From: Pseudolabrys taiwanensis
Lineage (GTDB): Bacteria; Pseudomonadota; Alphaproteobacteria; Rhizobiales; Xanthobacteraceae
Assembly: GCF_003367395.1 (NCBI RefSeq)
Contig: NZ_CP031417.1
Coordinates: 3,410,001 to 3,474,000, forward strand
Direction: 5' to 3'
DNA: 64,000 nt
Shown here: positions 1-8,330 of the stretch, piece by piece
Layout of the letters: each line of letters opens with the position of its first letter
Numbering within the stretch: the first letter of the stretch is position 1
Program-made: the position numbers and the translations under genes
Notes under the pieces: generated by a model
What the model was told of the DNA's origin: nothing
Database searches by the model: none
Seen by the model: the letters and a program-made list of their open reading frames with translations, nothing else

Positions 1-170
1 TCGTCGGCGCGTTTCCGCAAGAATCCTATCCGCCGATCGTCTATCCCGTCGGCCTGACGACAACGGCGAAGCCGGAAGCGGCGGCTTATCTCAACTTCCT
101 GCGCAGCAGCGCGGCGAAAGCGATCTTCGAGAAGTACGGCTTCAGCTTCTTGATCAAGCCGGTGTCGTGA
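1..170 (+). CDS. modA: Molybdate ABC transporter substrate-binding protein, C-terminal end
   Basis: The reading frame enters from the left edge and stops at a TGA ending at base 170, leaving 55 codons. The tail (YPVGLTTTAKPEAAAYLNFL, then AIFEKYGF) is the usual C-terminus of periplasmic ModA proteins: a strand, the last helix, and an aromatic-rich end. ModA binds molybdate or tungstate and delivers it to ModBC. The call rests on this tail plus modB and modC directly downstream on the same strand. The N-terminus, signal peptide and ligand residues lie outside the window. A palindromic repeat sits between it and modB. Confidence 0.85.
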   Translation, partial: VGAFPQESYPPIVYPVGLTTTAKPEAAAYLNFLRSSAAKAIFEKYGFSFLIKPVS

Positions 171-210
171 CGAAGGTGGTTTTCGCGCCGCGAGCATTGC
201 ACTCGACCCC

Positions 211-316
211 TCATCCTGAGGTGGCCGCGCCTAGCGCGGCCCTCGAAGGGCGGCGGCCGGGGCCGTCCATCCTGCGAGGCTCGGCGCGCTCCGCGCCTCG
301 CACCTCAGGATGACGG
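211..316. repeat. Palindromic intergenic repeat (TCATCCTGAGG type)
   Basis: The outer arms TCATCCTGAGGTG (212-224) and CACCTCAGGATGA (300-312) are exact inverted complements, and smaller GC hairpins lie between them. The element fills the modA-modB gap. Related copies occur at 4894, 55320 and 57652. It is a REP-like element that could also form a transcript hairpin between two cistrons. Confidence 0.75.
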
Positions 317-325
317 AGATAGTCT

Positions 326-1021
326 ATGTTTAACCTCTCTCCCGAAGAATGGATCGCGGTCGCGCTATCCTTGCGCATCGCGGTGGTGGCGACGATCGTG
401 TCGCTGCCGTTTGGCATCGCCGTCGCTTTCCTGCTCGCGCGCACAGACTTCTGGGGCAAGTCGCTGCTCGATGCGATCGTGCATCTGCCGTTGGTGCTGC
501 CGCCGGTCGTCACCGGCTATCTGCTGCTGATCACGCTCGGACGCCGCGCGCCGGTCGGTGCCTTTCTCGCCGATCACTTCGGCATCGTGTTCTCGTTTCG
601 CTGGACCGGCGCGGTGCTGGCCTGCGGCGTGATGGCTTTTCCGCTTCTGGTGCGCGCCATCCGCCTGTCGATCGAAGCCGTCGACGGCAAACTCGAACAG
701 GCCGCCGCCACTTTGGGCGCGCGGCCCTTGCTCGTCTTCTTCAGCGTCACGCTGCCGCTCACGCTGCCCGGCATCATCGCCGGCATGGTGCTGGCTTTCG
801 CCAGGGCCTTGGGTGAGTTCGGCGCGACCATCACCTTCGTGTCGAATATTCCCGGCGAAACACAGACCATCTCGGCGGCGATCTACACGTTGACGCAAGT
901 GCCGGGCGGCGATGCCGCTGCGCTCAAGCTGGTCGTCATCGCCGTCATCATCTCGCTCGCCGCTCTCATGGTGTCGGAATGGTTCGCGCGGCGCGCGGCC
1001 ATCCGGCTGCGGGGAGAGTGA
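326..1021 (+). CDS. modB: Molybdate ABC transporter permease ModB
   Basis: This 231-aa inner-membrane permease has about five hydrophobic segments. The coupling (EAA) loop is visible near residues 130-155 as EQAAATLGA followed by LPLTLPGIIAG, which docks on the ATPase. Length and the LPPVVTGYLLL segment fit ModB rather than CysT/CysW. The ATG at 326 has GGAG about nine bases upstream. It sits between modA and modC, so it forms the channel of a molybdate importer. Molybdate supply fits the two molybdenum hydroxylase systems encoded at 9.5-12.2 kb and 20.2-22.6 kb. Confidence 0.95.
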   Translation: MFNLSPEEWIAVALSLRIAVVATIVSLPFGIAVAFLLARTDFWGKSLLDAIVHLPLVLPPVVTGYLLLITLGRRAPVGAFLADHFGIVFSFRWTGAVLACGVMAFPLLVRAIRLSIEAVDGKLEQAAATLGARPLLVFFSVTLPLTLPGIIAGMVLAFARALGEFGATITFVSNIPGETQTISAAIYTLTQVPGGDAAALKLVVIAVIISLAALMVSEWFARRAAIRLRGE

Positions 1022-1054
1022 CATGCTCGTAAGCAGGTCCGGCCCCTCTTCCGC

Positions 1055-1142
1055 TCGTCCCCGCGAAGGTGGGAGCCCAGCGCGACGGTGCAAGCTCGAT
1101 AGGGCCGGCTGGATTCCCGCTTGCGCGGGAATGAGCGGGCAT
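1055..1142. repeat. Palindromic intergenic repeat (TCCCGC..GCGGGA type)
   Basis: The stretch between modB and modC contains GTCCCCGCGAAGGTGGGAG and the hairpin TTCCCGCTTGCGCGGGAATGA. The same core recurs at 8222, 22870, 31900 and 48105. It may separate modC translation from modB. Confidence 0.7.
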
Positions 1143-1174
1143 GAGGTGCACCGCTCTAATTGGAATGCTGTCAA

Positions 1175-1834
1175 ATGCTGACAGTCAAAGTCGAAAAGCA
1201 GCTCGGCCAACTGGCGCTGAGCGTCTCCTTCACCAGCGAGGGCGGCGTCACCGCCCTGTTCGGTCCGTCCGGCACCGGCAAGACCAGCGTCATCAACATG
1301 ATCGCCGGCCTGATCGCGCCGGACCGCGGCCGCATCGCGCTCGACGACACGGTGCTGTTCGACGGCACGGCGCGGATCGACGTTCCGGCCTGGCGGCGCG
1401 GCATCGGCATCGTGTTTCAGGAAAGCCGGCTGTTCCCGCACTTCACCGTGAAGCACAATCTCGACTACGGCCGCTGGATGCGCGGACTGAAGGCCGATCC
1501 CACGGCATTCGCACACGTTGTGGAGCTGCTCGACATCGGCCCTTTGCTGGCGCGACGACCGGGCAAACTGTCCGGCGGCGAGCGCCAGCGCGTCGCCTTC
1601 GGCCGCGCGCTGCTGATGCGACCGCGCCTGTTGCTGCTCGACGAGCCGTTGGCTTCGCTCGACGCCACGCGCAAGCAGGAGATCCTGCCCTATCTCGAAC
1701 GCCTGCGCGACGACGCGCGTGTGCCGATGATCTATGTCAGCCACGATCCGGCGGAGGTGAAGCGTATCGCAACACGCGTGGTGCGCCTGGACGCAGGCAA
1801 GGTCGTGGCCGAAGGCGGCGTGGAGTTGGTGTAG
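1175..1834 (+). CDS. modC: Molybdate ABC transporter ATPase ModC, short form without TOBE domain
   Basis: ATP-binding subunit powering molybdate import. Walker A is GPSGTGKT (residues 30-37), the signature is LSGGERQR near 126, Walker B is LLLLDEPL, and the switch histidine is in YVSHDP. I chose the ATG at 1175 (219 aa); a TTG five codons upstream is possible but less likely. Classical ModC proteins run to about 350 aa because a C-terminal TOBE/Mop domain binds molybdate. This protein ends right after the nucleotide-binding domain, and the bases after the stop are palindromic repeat, so no TOBE coding remains. Confidence 0.92.
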   Translation: MLTVKVEKQLGQLALSVSFTSEGGVTALFGPSGTGKTSVINMIAGLIAPDRGRIALDDTVLFDGTARIDVPAWRRGIGIVFQESRLFPHFTVKHNLDYGRWMRGLKADPTAFAHVVELLDIGPLLARRPGKLSGGERQRVAFGRALLMRPRLLLLDEPLASLDATRKQEILPYLERLRDDARVPMIYVSHDPAEVKRIATRVVRLDAGKVVAEGGVELV

Positions 1835-1856
1835 CGTTCAGCTCGCAACTTGCTCT

Positions 1857-1977
1857 CTTCACCTCTCCCATAGGGAGAGGTCGGCGCACGCAGTGCGCCG
1901 GGTGAGGGGTTACAAAGTCCGAGAGTCAGGAGCCCCCTCACCCCAACCCTCTCCCCAGTGGGGAGAGGGAGTCCCGC
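1857..1977. repeat. Palindromic repeat (CCCTCTCCC / GGGAGAGGG type)
   Basis: Two hairpin cores (CTCTCCC-ATA-GGGAGAG and CCCTCTCCCC-AGT-GGGGAGAGGG) lie between the convergent modC and dehydrogenase genes, separated by a GGTGAGGGG..CCCCTCACC arm pair. The same family occurs at 16226-16400 and 56408-56516. It is well placed as a bidirectional transcript end, but no T-run is present. Confidence 0.7.
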
Positions 1978-2015
1978 CTTGCTTGCGGCGATTCATTCAA
2001 CTCGATGCTGGAGGC

Positions 2016-2978
2016 TCAGACCTCCAGCCCCGTCTTCACGTTCTTGTTTTCCGAGTCGAGCTTCATGCCGGCGAGTTCCGCCATGGTCTCCGCCATCTTG
2101 GCGAAGTCCTCGGCCAGGATCTCTTTGGCGTTCGGCTGCGACAGTGCCTTGCCGATATGTTGCTGGATGACTTCGCGCGTTGCCGCCGTCACCGGCATCG
2201 GCACGTCCCATTCGCGGCCGAGCTCAAGGCCGAGATCGAGGTCCTTGCGCAGCAGCTCCGGCGTGAAGGTCGTGGTCCAGTCGAGATTGACCAGCGCCGG
2301 CGTCTTGTACGCCGTGAACATCGAGCCCATGACGCCGTTGTTCATGAAGGCGAGGAACGCATGGCGCGGCACGCCCATCTTGTTGGCGAGCAACGTGATC
2401 TCGATCAGGTTTTCGATGACGACGCCGAGCATGACGTTGTGCGCGATCTTGCAGATGCGCGCGAGCTCGCCATCGCCGACATAAGACACGCCGCGCGGCG
2501 CGAACACTTCGATCACCGGCATCGCGGCCTTCGCCGCCGCTTCCGGGCCAGACACCACCGACGACAGCTTGCCGGCCTTGATGACGAGACCGTTGCCCGA
2601 CACCGGCGCGCAGACGAACTCGATGCTGCGCTCCTTCAGACGCTCGCGGATGCGCGCCGAGTCGTCGACCGAGATCGACGAACAGTCGACGAAGGTCTTC
2701 GGCAGCGCGCCCTTGGCGTTGGTCACGATGCCGTTCGGGCCGAAGTAAACCTCTTCGAGGTCTTTCCCTTCCGACACGATGGCGAACAGCATATCGACAC
2801 CGGCGAGATCGACCGGCTTGTCGACCACCTTGGCGCCAAGCTTGGTGAGCGGTTCGGCCTTCGCCTTGGTGCGGTTCCAGATCGAGATGTCGTAGCCCGC
2901 CTTCGCGAGGCGCTCCGCCATCTGGTAACCCATGCGGCCGACGCCGATCCAACCGATCTTTTGCTTGTTATTCGACAT
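2016..2978 (-). CDS. NAD(P)-dependent beta-hydroxyacid dehydrogenase (HIBADH/GlxR family)
   Basis: A 320-aa cytosolic oxidoreductase. The N-terminal Rossmann motif GVGRMG is at residues 12-17. The substrate-binding stretch APVSGNGLVIKAGKL (about 124-138) is a variant of the family's DAPVSGG..A..GTL. The likely catalytic lysine is K177 in CKIAHNVMLG. Family members oxidise 3-hydroxyisobutyrate, tartronate semialdehyde and similar beta-hydroxyacids; the substrate here is not identifiable. It is transcribed divergently from the ABC transporter operon at 3237, with 258 bp between them, so it may share control with that operon. Confidence 0.85.
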   Translation of the reverse strand: MSNNKQKIGWIGVGRMGYQMAERLAKAGYDISIWNRTKAKAEPLTKLGAKVVDKPVDLAGVDMLFAIVSEGKDLEEVYFGPNGIVTNAKGALPKTFVDCSSISVDDSARIRERLKERSIEFVCAPVSGNGLVIKAGKLSSVVSGPEAAAKAAMPVIEVFAPRGVSYVGDGELARICKIAHNVMLGVVIENLIEITLLANKMGVPRHAFLAFMNNGVMGSMFTAYKTPALVNLDWTTTFTPELLRKDLDLGLELGREWDVPMPVTAATREVIQQHIGKALSQPNAKEILAEDFAKMAETMAELAGMKLDSENKNVKTGLEV

Positions 2979-3236
2979 CCCGAAACTCTCCCCAAATTGA
3001 ACTTGGCACGACGTGTCGCCGGCGCAGCGCTTTAGCCGTTCTGTACGAATTCTGCCAGTGTGGTCCGCCTTCGCAGGTGCAGAACCATCTTCGCTTGTGG
3101 TTCGCGGTCAAAGGTCTATCCTTGTCGCAAGTCCGGTCACAAGACCGGCAAATGGCCCGAACAGATACGCGTCGATAAACGGCAGCATAAGCCGGACAAG
3201 AGGCCGACAACATAGGGTGGGAGGACGCAGGCACCG

Positions 3237-4073
3237 ATGCAGGATGCCGTCAACACCATCGCCGTTACCGGCACGGATAGCCGGTCGACGCGGCGCGCCG
3301 CCGATCACCTGCGCGCGATCTTGCGGAATATGTTTCCTTTCCTCGTGGTGGGACTGCTGTGGGAGATCGTTGCGCGCCTCGGCGTGTTCCCGCCCCGTCT
3401 CTTTCCCACTTTGGAAGAAGTCGCCGCCTCGTTTGTGCGGCTCACCGTGTCAGGCATTCTGCCGCACCACGCCATCGAGACGGTCATCCGCCTGCTGTCG
3501 GGCTTTGCGCTCGCCGCCATCGCGGGCACGGTCATCGGCATCCTGATGGGCCGTTCGCGGCGCGCCGAAGACATTATGCTGCCACTGGTGAGCATCTGCG
3601 CGCCGATACCGGGGCTCGCTTACGCGCCACTGTTCCTGTTGTGGTTCGGCCTCGGCAATGTGTCGGCCGTGCTCTTGGTCGGCTTCGTGTCGGCATTTCC
3701 GGTAATCTTCAACAGCTGGACCGGTGTCAAAGCGGTAAAGGAAATCTGGCTGCGCTCGGCGGTGGCCTTGGGCGCGGACGATCGGCGGCTGTTCACGCAT
3801 GTGATCCTGCCTGGGGCGCTGCCTTACATCCTTACCGGCTTGCGGCTCGGCCTCGCCCAAGCATGGCGCATCCTGGTCGCGGTTGAAATGCTCGCGGCCG
3901 TACCCTGGGGGCTGGGCTGGCTGATCTTCGGCGCGCGCGAGTTCCTCAACACCGACGTCATGCTTGCCGGCATCGCCGTCATCGCGCTGATCGGCATCGC
4001 GCTCGAGAAGCTCGTGTTCCAGAAGATCGAGGACTACACCGTCGTGCGGTGGGGCATGGTGACAGCGTCATGA
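3237..4073 (+). CDS. ABC transporter permease (SsuC/TauC family), first of two
   Basis: A 278-aa inner-membrane permease of the nitrate/sulfonate/NMT1 importer class. It has about six hydrophobic segments, and the coupling loop WLRSAVALGADDRRLFTHVI lies near residues 165-185. A GTGGGAGG ribosome site precedes the ATG at 3237. It is the first gene of a four-gene operon (permease, permease, ATPase, binding protein). Its stop overlaps the next start (ATGA). Two different permeases suggest a heterodimeric channel instead of the usual SsuC homodimer. The substrate is unknown; the binding protein resembles NMT1/aromatic-sulfonate types. Confidence 0.9.
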   Translation: MQDAVNTIAVTGTDSRSTRRAADHLRAILRNMFPFLVVGLLWEIVARLGVFPPRLFPTLEEVAASFVRLTVSGILPHHAIETVIRLLSGFALAAIAGTVIGILMGRSRRAEDIMLPLVSICAPIPGLAYAPLFLLWFGLGNVSAVLLVGFVSAFPVIFNSWTGVKAVKEIWLRSAVALGADDRRLFTHVILPGALPYILTGLRLGLAQAWRILVAVEMLAAVPWGLGWLIFGAREFLNTDVMLAGIAVIALIGIALEKLVFQKIEDYTVVRWGMVTAS

Positions 4074-4861
4074 GCGAGACAACCACGACCACCCGCTCCT
4101 ATATCCGTTCAGCGCTGACGCTGATCGTGGTGGCGGCCCTCTACGAAGCCGCGGCCCGCAGCGGCTACTTCGCCGCGGCGCTGATGCCGACATTACCCGC
4201 CATCGCCAAGACGTTGTTCGCCGGCATTGCCGACGGTTCGCTGATCGAGCATGCCGCCTTCACGCTCGGCCGCGTGCTCGCGGGCTTTGTCCTCGCCGTC
4301 ATCGTCAGCATCCCGCTCGGCATCCTGATGGCCAGGTTCAAGCCGGTCGAGAACTTCTGCCTGCCGCTCGTTTCCGCGCTGATGCCGATTCCGTCCTTCG
4401 CGCTGGTGCCGCTGTTCATGCTGTGGTTCGGCATCGGCGATCTCACCACCGTGCTGATCGTCTTCTATGCGGCCACCTTCCCGCTGTTGTTCAACACCTG
4501 GTCGGGCGTGCGCGCGGTCAATCCGTTGTGGCTGCGCGCCGCCGGCAGCATGGGTGCGGACGAAGGCCGGCTGTTCTGGAAGGTCATCATCCCCGGCGCT
4601 TCGCCCTTCATCATCACCGGCATGCGGCAGTCTTTCTTGCGCGCCTGGATCGCGGTGGTCGGCGCCGAGATGATCGCCGCCTCCGATTGGGGTCTCGGCT
4701 GGGTCATCTTCGACGCCAAGGAGTTCCTCAACGCCGATGTCATGCTGGCCTCGCTGATCGTGATCGGCGCGATCGGCTACGTATTCGAACGCCTCGTGTT
4801 CGGCAGCATCGAGAAGGCGACGGTGCTGCGTTGGGGCATGATGCGCGCAGCGAAGGGATAG
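4070..4861 (+). CDS. ABC transporter permease (SsuC/TauC family), second of two
   Basis: A 263-aa permease related to the preceding one. It shares LVPLFMLWFGIGD with the first protein's APLFLLWFGLGN, and WLRAAGSMGADEGRLFWKVIIP as the EAA-type coupling loop. I chose the ATG at 4070 because it overlaps the upstream TGA by 4 bp, the normal arrangement for translational coupling; a GTG seven codons earlier is possible. The two permeases probably arose by duplication and pair in the membrane. A REP-like repeat separates it from the ATPase gene. Confidence 0.9.
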   Translation: MSETTTTTRSYIRSALTLIVVAALYEAAARSGYFAAALMPTLPAIAKTLFAGIADGSLIEHAAFTLGRVLAGFVLAVIVSIPLGILMARFKPVENFCLPLVSALMPIPSFALVPLFMLWFGIGDLTTVLIVFYAATFPLLFNTWSGVRAVNPLWLRAAGSMGADEGRLFWKVIIPGASPFIITGMRQSFLRAWIAVVGAEMIAASDWGLGWVIFDAKEFLNADVMLASLIVIGAIGYVFERLVFGSIEKATVLRWGMMRAAKG

Positions 4862-4893
4862 GACGCAATGTCCGGCAGCACATTCAGCTCTCC

Positions 4894-4942
4894 TCCGTCA
4901 CCCTGAGGCTGCCGCCGCAGGCTTGCACCTCAAGATGATGGG
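4894..4942. repeat. Palindromic intergenic repeat (CCTGAGG / CCTCAAGATGA type)
   Basis: A short degenerate copy of the TCATCCTGAGG element (GTCACCCTGAGG..CACCTCAAGATGATGG) inside the transporter operon, between the second permease and the ATPase. Confidence 0.6.
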
Positions 4943-4963
4943 ACAAGGTCGGGAACAAGAAAC

Positions 4964-5722
4964 ATGATGCCTATCGACATTCGCGACGTAAGCCTGATGT
5001 ACAACACCCCCGGCGGCAAAGTGCCGGGCATCAAGGACGTCAACGTCCAGATCGACGCCTCCGAGTTCATCTGCATCGTCGGCCCGTCGGGCTGCGGCAA
5101 GTCGACCTTGCTCAACATCGTCGCCGGGTTCCTCGCGCCGGCGGCCGGCGAGATTCGCATCGGCGGCAAACCGGTGTCGGGCCATGGCACGGACCGCGGC
5201 GTCGTTTTCCAGGATTTCGCGCAGCTCTTCCCATGGCGCACCGCGCTCGGCAATGTCGCCTTCGGCCTCGAGATGCGCGGCGTGCCGAAGGAGGAGCGCG
5301 AGAAGATCGCGCGCGAGCAGTTGCGGCTGGTGAAGCTCGAGAAATTCACCGGCTCGTTCCCGCACCATCTCTCCGGCGGCATGCAGCAACGGGTCGCTAT
5401 CGCCCGCGCGCTCGCTTACAACCCCGCCGTCTTATTGATGGACGAGCCCTTCGCCGCGCTCGATGCGCTGACCCGCGACGACATGCAGCGGCTGCTCGCC
5501 GACGTCTGGCGCGAGACGCGCAAGACCGTGATCTACGTCACGCACAACGTCGCGGAAGCGGTCTATCTCGCCGACCGCGTGATCGTGATGACGCCGCATC
5601 CCGGCACGGTGAAGACCGAGATCAAGATCGACCTGCCGCGGCCGCGCGATCCGCTGAGCGTGGAATTTCTCGAGTGCCAGAAGGACCTGCTCCGACAGCT
5701 CGGGCAGGAAGTCGCGCACTAA
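4964..5722 (+). CDS. ABC transporter ATPase (SsuB/TauB family)
   Basis: A 252-aa cytosolic ATPase of the importer. Walker A is GPSGCGKST (residues 40-48), the Q-loop is VVFQDFAQLFPW, the signature is LSGGMQQR, Walker B is VLLMDEPFAALD, and the switch His is in VTHNVAEAVYL. The tail KIDLPRPRDPLSVEF is typical of the nitrate/sulfonate/taurine ATPase subfamily. It lies between the two permeases and the binding protein on the same strand, completing the importer. Confidence 0.93.
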   Translation: MMPIDIRDVSLMYNTPGGKVPGIKDVNVQIDASEFICIVGPSGCGKSTLLNIVAGFLAPAAGEIRIGGKPVSGHGTDRGVVFQDFAQLFPWRTALGNVAFGLEMRGVPKEEREKIAREQLRLVKLEKFTGSFPHHLSGGMQQRVAIARALAYNPAVLLMDEPFAALDALTRDDMQRLLADVWRETRKTVIYVTHNVAEAVYLADRVIVMTPHPGTVKTEIKIDLPRPRDPLSVEFLECQKDLLRQLGQEVAH

Positions 5723-5749
5723 TACAATAAACAACCGGGAGGACGACGA

Positions 5750-6739
5750 ATGCGTACCCTGAACCGAGGGATCACCCGCCGGCATGTTATCGCGGCGGGC
5801 GGCGCCGGTGTCTTAGCGGCCGGCGTCGGCCTGCGGCCCGCTTTCGCGGCGGATACGATACGCCAAGGCTATCAGACGAACATGTGGGGCATGCCGACCT
5901 ATTATCTCATGCGGTCGGGCTACCTGGAGAAGCACGGCATCAAGTTCGAGGAATTCGGCGTGCCGTCCGGCAACCTCACCATGCAACAGATGGTCGCCCG
6001 CCAGGTGGACCTCGGCACCTATGCCGGCCCGTCGTTCGCCCTCGGTCACGATAAAGGCGGCCTGATCGCCATTGCCATGATCGAGTATGTCGGCAAGACG
6101 GCGCGCGTGATCGCGCGCAAGGATCTCGGCATCACCAAAGTCGAGCAACTCAAGGGCCTCAAGGTCGCCAACCAGACCGGCTCCTCCGTCGCCAATATCT
6201 TCGTCGACCAGATCGCGCCAAAAGCCGGCCTGAAGAAGGGCGACTTTCAGGAAGTCCGTATGAACGTGAACGACATGGTGGCGGCGATGGCCGCCAAGAC
6301 CGTGGACGCCATGGTCAATGTCGAGCCCTACAATGCGATCGCGGAAGCCGATGGCACCGGCGTGTCGATTTCCGAGTTCTACGAGTTCGACAAGATGCCG
6401 GTCTTCATGGCGGCGACGCCCGACTTCATCGCCAAGAGCCCGGATACGGCGGTCGCCTACCTGAAAGCCTGGCTCGACGTCGCCAAGGATTTCAAGAACG
6501 AACCTAAGAAGGTGGCTGACGCGATCTACGAGTTCTACACGTCCAAGGGCTATCAGTTGTCGAAAGACACCTTCGCCAAGGCGCTGGCCCGCGTTGAGGT
6601 GCAGCCCGGCTGGCCCGACGACCTCAAGCCGTACATGACCCACCACGCGCAGATCCTGCTCGATACCAAGAAGATCAAGGCCATCCCGGATTGGGACAAG
6701 GCCTTCCGTATGGACTTCCTGAAGAAGGCGATGGCGTAA
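5750..6739 (+). CDS. ABC transporter substrate-binding protein, NMT1/SsuA-like, with Tat-type signal
   Basis: A 329-aa periplasmic binding protein. The N-terminus has ITRRHVIAAGGAGVLAAG and ends PAFAADT, a twin-arginine-like signal peptide cleaved near residue 34. The mature part has the NMT1/THI5 pattern: early TYYLMRSGYLEKHGI, then GVPSGNLTMQQMVARQVDLG, then LKGLKVANQTGSS. A GGGAGGACGACGA site precedes the ATG. It follows the ATPase by 27 bp as the last gene of the importer operon. Ligands in this family include sulfonates, pyrimidines and aromatic acids; nothing here fixes which. Confidence 0.9.
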   Translation: MRTLNRGITRRHVIAAGGAGVLAAGVGLRPAFAADTIRQGYQTNMWGMPTYYLMRSGYLEKHGIKFEEFGVPSGNLTMQQMVARQVDLGTYAGPSFALGHDKGGLIAIAMIEYVGKTARVIARKDLGITKVEQLKGLKVANQTGSSVANIFVDQIAPKAGLKKGDFQEVRMNVNDMVAAMAAKTVDAMVNVEPYNAIAEADGTGVSISEFYEFDKMPVFMAATPDFIAKSPDTAVAYLKAWLDVAKDFKNEPKKVADAIYEFYTSKGYQLSKDTFAKALARVEVQPGWPDDLKPYMTHHAQILLDTKKIKAIPDWDKAFRMDFLKKAMA

Positions 6740-6769
6740 GAGAAAGCCGCTATGCGCTGAACGACTGAC

Positions 6770-6872
6770 TCGTCATGGCCGGGCTTGTCCCGGCCATGAA
6801 CGTCTTGCTTAATAGCGATCCGCGCTATTCTCACCGAACGCGCGGATGCCCGGCGTCAAGCCGGGCCTGACG
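6770..6872. repeat. Palindromic repeats (GTCATGGCCGGG and GCCCGGC types)
   Basis: CATGGCCGGG (6774-6783), a 5-nt loop, and CCCGGCCATG (6789-6798) form a perfect 10-bp stem. A second, weaker hairpin (GCCCGGCGTCAAGCCGGGC) lies near 6848-6868. The element sits just after the transporter operon, so the first hairpin may end its transcript, although no T-run follows. Confidence 0.75.
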
Positions 6873-6965
6873 CACGATAACACCCGCCGACCTTCAACCG
6901 CTTTCGCAATACGAAATGCGTCCCTCCGCTCCGCGGAGGACGGAAATAGGAAAACGGAGACGCCA

Positions 6966-8204
6966 ATGCCCGCCACGAACCCGCTGAACAAAAGCGGAGA
7001 GCCGGTCGCCTGGAATTTCAAGCTGCTCGCCCAAAACGATCTCGGCGGCTTCGGCGGCATGGGCGAAGGCGTGTCGCTGCAACTGGCCAAGGACGGCCGG
7101 CGCATCCTTTGGCTGGCGCATGAGAGCGCGCCGAAGAACTTCACCGGCGTCGACGTCTCCGATCCGCGCAATCCCAAGGTCGTGGTGCAGACCGACCTGC
7201 CGCAAAAACACATGCGCTCCAATTCGCTGGAGACCGTCGGCGACATCATGGTGGTCGCGTATCAAACCCAGAAAGTCGGCCTGCAGCCCGCCGGCATGGA
7301 GATTTTCGACATCTCGGTACCGGAAAACCCGCGATCGGTCGGCTTCTTCGACTGCTCCGGGCCGACGTCACGCGGCGTGCACCAGCTCTGGTTCTGCGAC
7401 GGCGAGTACGTGCACATGGCGTCCGGCGCGCCGGACTTCAAACCGAGCCACCCAAACGACGACCAGTTCTACCGCTGCATCGACGTACGCAATCCGTCGA
7501 AGCCGGTCGAAGTCGGCCGCTGGTGGATGCCCGGCACCTCGGCGACCGACAACGTGCCGCCGCCGCCGCGCCATCCGCTCGACAAGGGCTATCGCGCGCA
7601 CAACACCAATTGCTATCCGCAGCGGCCCGACCGGCTCTACCTCTGCTACATCGACGGCGGCATGTTCGTGATGGACATCAAGGACAAGGCCAGTCCGAAG
7701 GTCATCTCGCACTGGACCAACTCGCCGCCTTACACCGGCTTCATGCACACCGCGGTGCCGCTGTTCGACCGCAACCTGATGCTGGTGACGGACGAGTCGA
7801 CCGAAGACGGCGCCAAAGACTGGCCGAAGCTGATCTGGGTGCTGGACATGCGCGACGAGACGCATCCCGTATCGATCGCCACCTGTCCGCTGCCGCCGGT
7901 CGATGCCTACAAGGATCGCGGCGGCCGCTTCGGCGCGCACAACATCCACGAGAACGTGCCGCTGCCGCAATCGTGGCAGAACGACCAGATCGTGATCGGC
8001 ACCTTCTTCAACGGCGGCCTGCGCGCCTACGACATCGCCAATCCGTACCAGCCCAAGGAGATCGCCGCGTTCGTGCCGCCGGCACCGAAAGGTTCGTCGG
8101 TCGGGGCGATCCAGCTCAACGATGTGTTCGTCGACGAGCGCGGCATCGTCTACACGGTCGACCGCTTCAGCGGCGGGCTTTATGTGCTGGAGATGGAGTT
8201 CTAG
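6966..8204 (+). CDS. LVIVD-repeat (beta-propeller-like) protein
   Basis: A 412-aa protein with repeated blade motifs of the LVIVD type: MEIFDISVPENPRSVGFFD, CIDVRNPSKPVEVGRWW, FVMDIKDKASPKVISHW and LRAYDIANPYQPKEIAAF. These repeats predict a beta-propeller; no catalytic motif is recognisable. I chose the ATG at 6966 after a GGAGAC site, rejecting an upstream in-frame extension that runs through a palindromic repeat. No signal peptide is evident. It lies between an NMT1-type importer and a CobW GTPase plus IorAB, which suggests a role in the same catabolic unit, but the function is unknown. Confidence 0.8.
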   Translation: MPATNPLNKSGEPVAWNFKLLAQNDLGGFGGMGEGVSLQLAKDGRRILWLAHESAPKNFTGVDVSDPRNPKVVVQTDLPQKHMRSNSLETVGDIMVVAYQTQKVGLQPAGMEIFDISVPENPRSVGFFDCSGPTSRGVHQLWFCDGEYVHMASGAPDFKPSHPNDDQFYRCIDVRNPSKPVEVGRWWMPGTSATDNVPPPPRHPLDKGYRAHNTNCYPQRPDRLYLCYIDGGMFVMDIKDKASPKVISHWTNSPPYTGFMHTAVPLFDRNLMLVTDESTEDGAKDWPKLIWVLDMRDETHPVSIATCPLPPVDAYKDRGGRFGAHNIHENVPLPQSWQNDQIVIGTFFNGGLRAYDIANPYQPKEIAAFVPPAPKGSSVGAIQLNDVFVDERGIVYTVDRFSGGLYVLEMEF

Positions 8205-8221
8205 CACGAAGCGTCATCGAA

Positions 8222-8328
8222 CCCGCTCATTCCCGCGAAAACGGGAATGAGCGGAAGATGCTGCTCTTGGCGCAATGGCCCGCTCAGTGTTTACTGGATC
8301 GCCCGCTTTCGCGGGCGATGACGGTATG
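8222..8328. repeat. Palindromic repeats (CATTCCCGC..GCGGGAATG type)
   Basis: A CATTCCCG..CGGGAATG hairpin is followed by ATCGCCCGC-TTTC-GCGGGCGAT, in the gap before the CobW-like gene. Related to the copies at 1055 and 48103. Confidence 0.7.
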
Positions 8329-8330
8329 AG

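Noticed and set aside
365..1744. 459-codon open frame antisense to modB/modC
   Set aside because: It crosses two known genes and a palindromic repeat; the product is Gln/Arg/Asp low-complexity.
6774..6798. Perfect 10-bp hairpin considered as a rho-independent terminator
   Set aside because: No T-run follows, and the same core recurs at other sites as a repeat family, so it is listed as a repeat.
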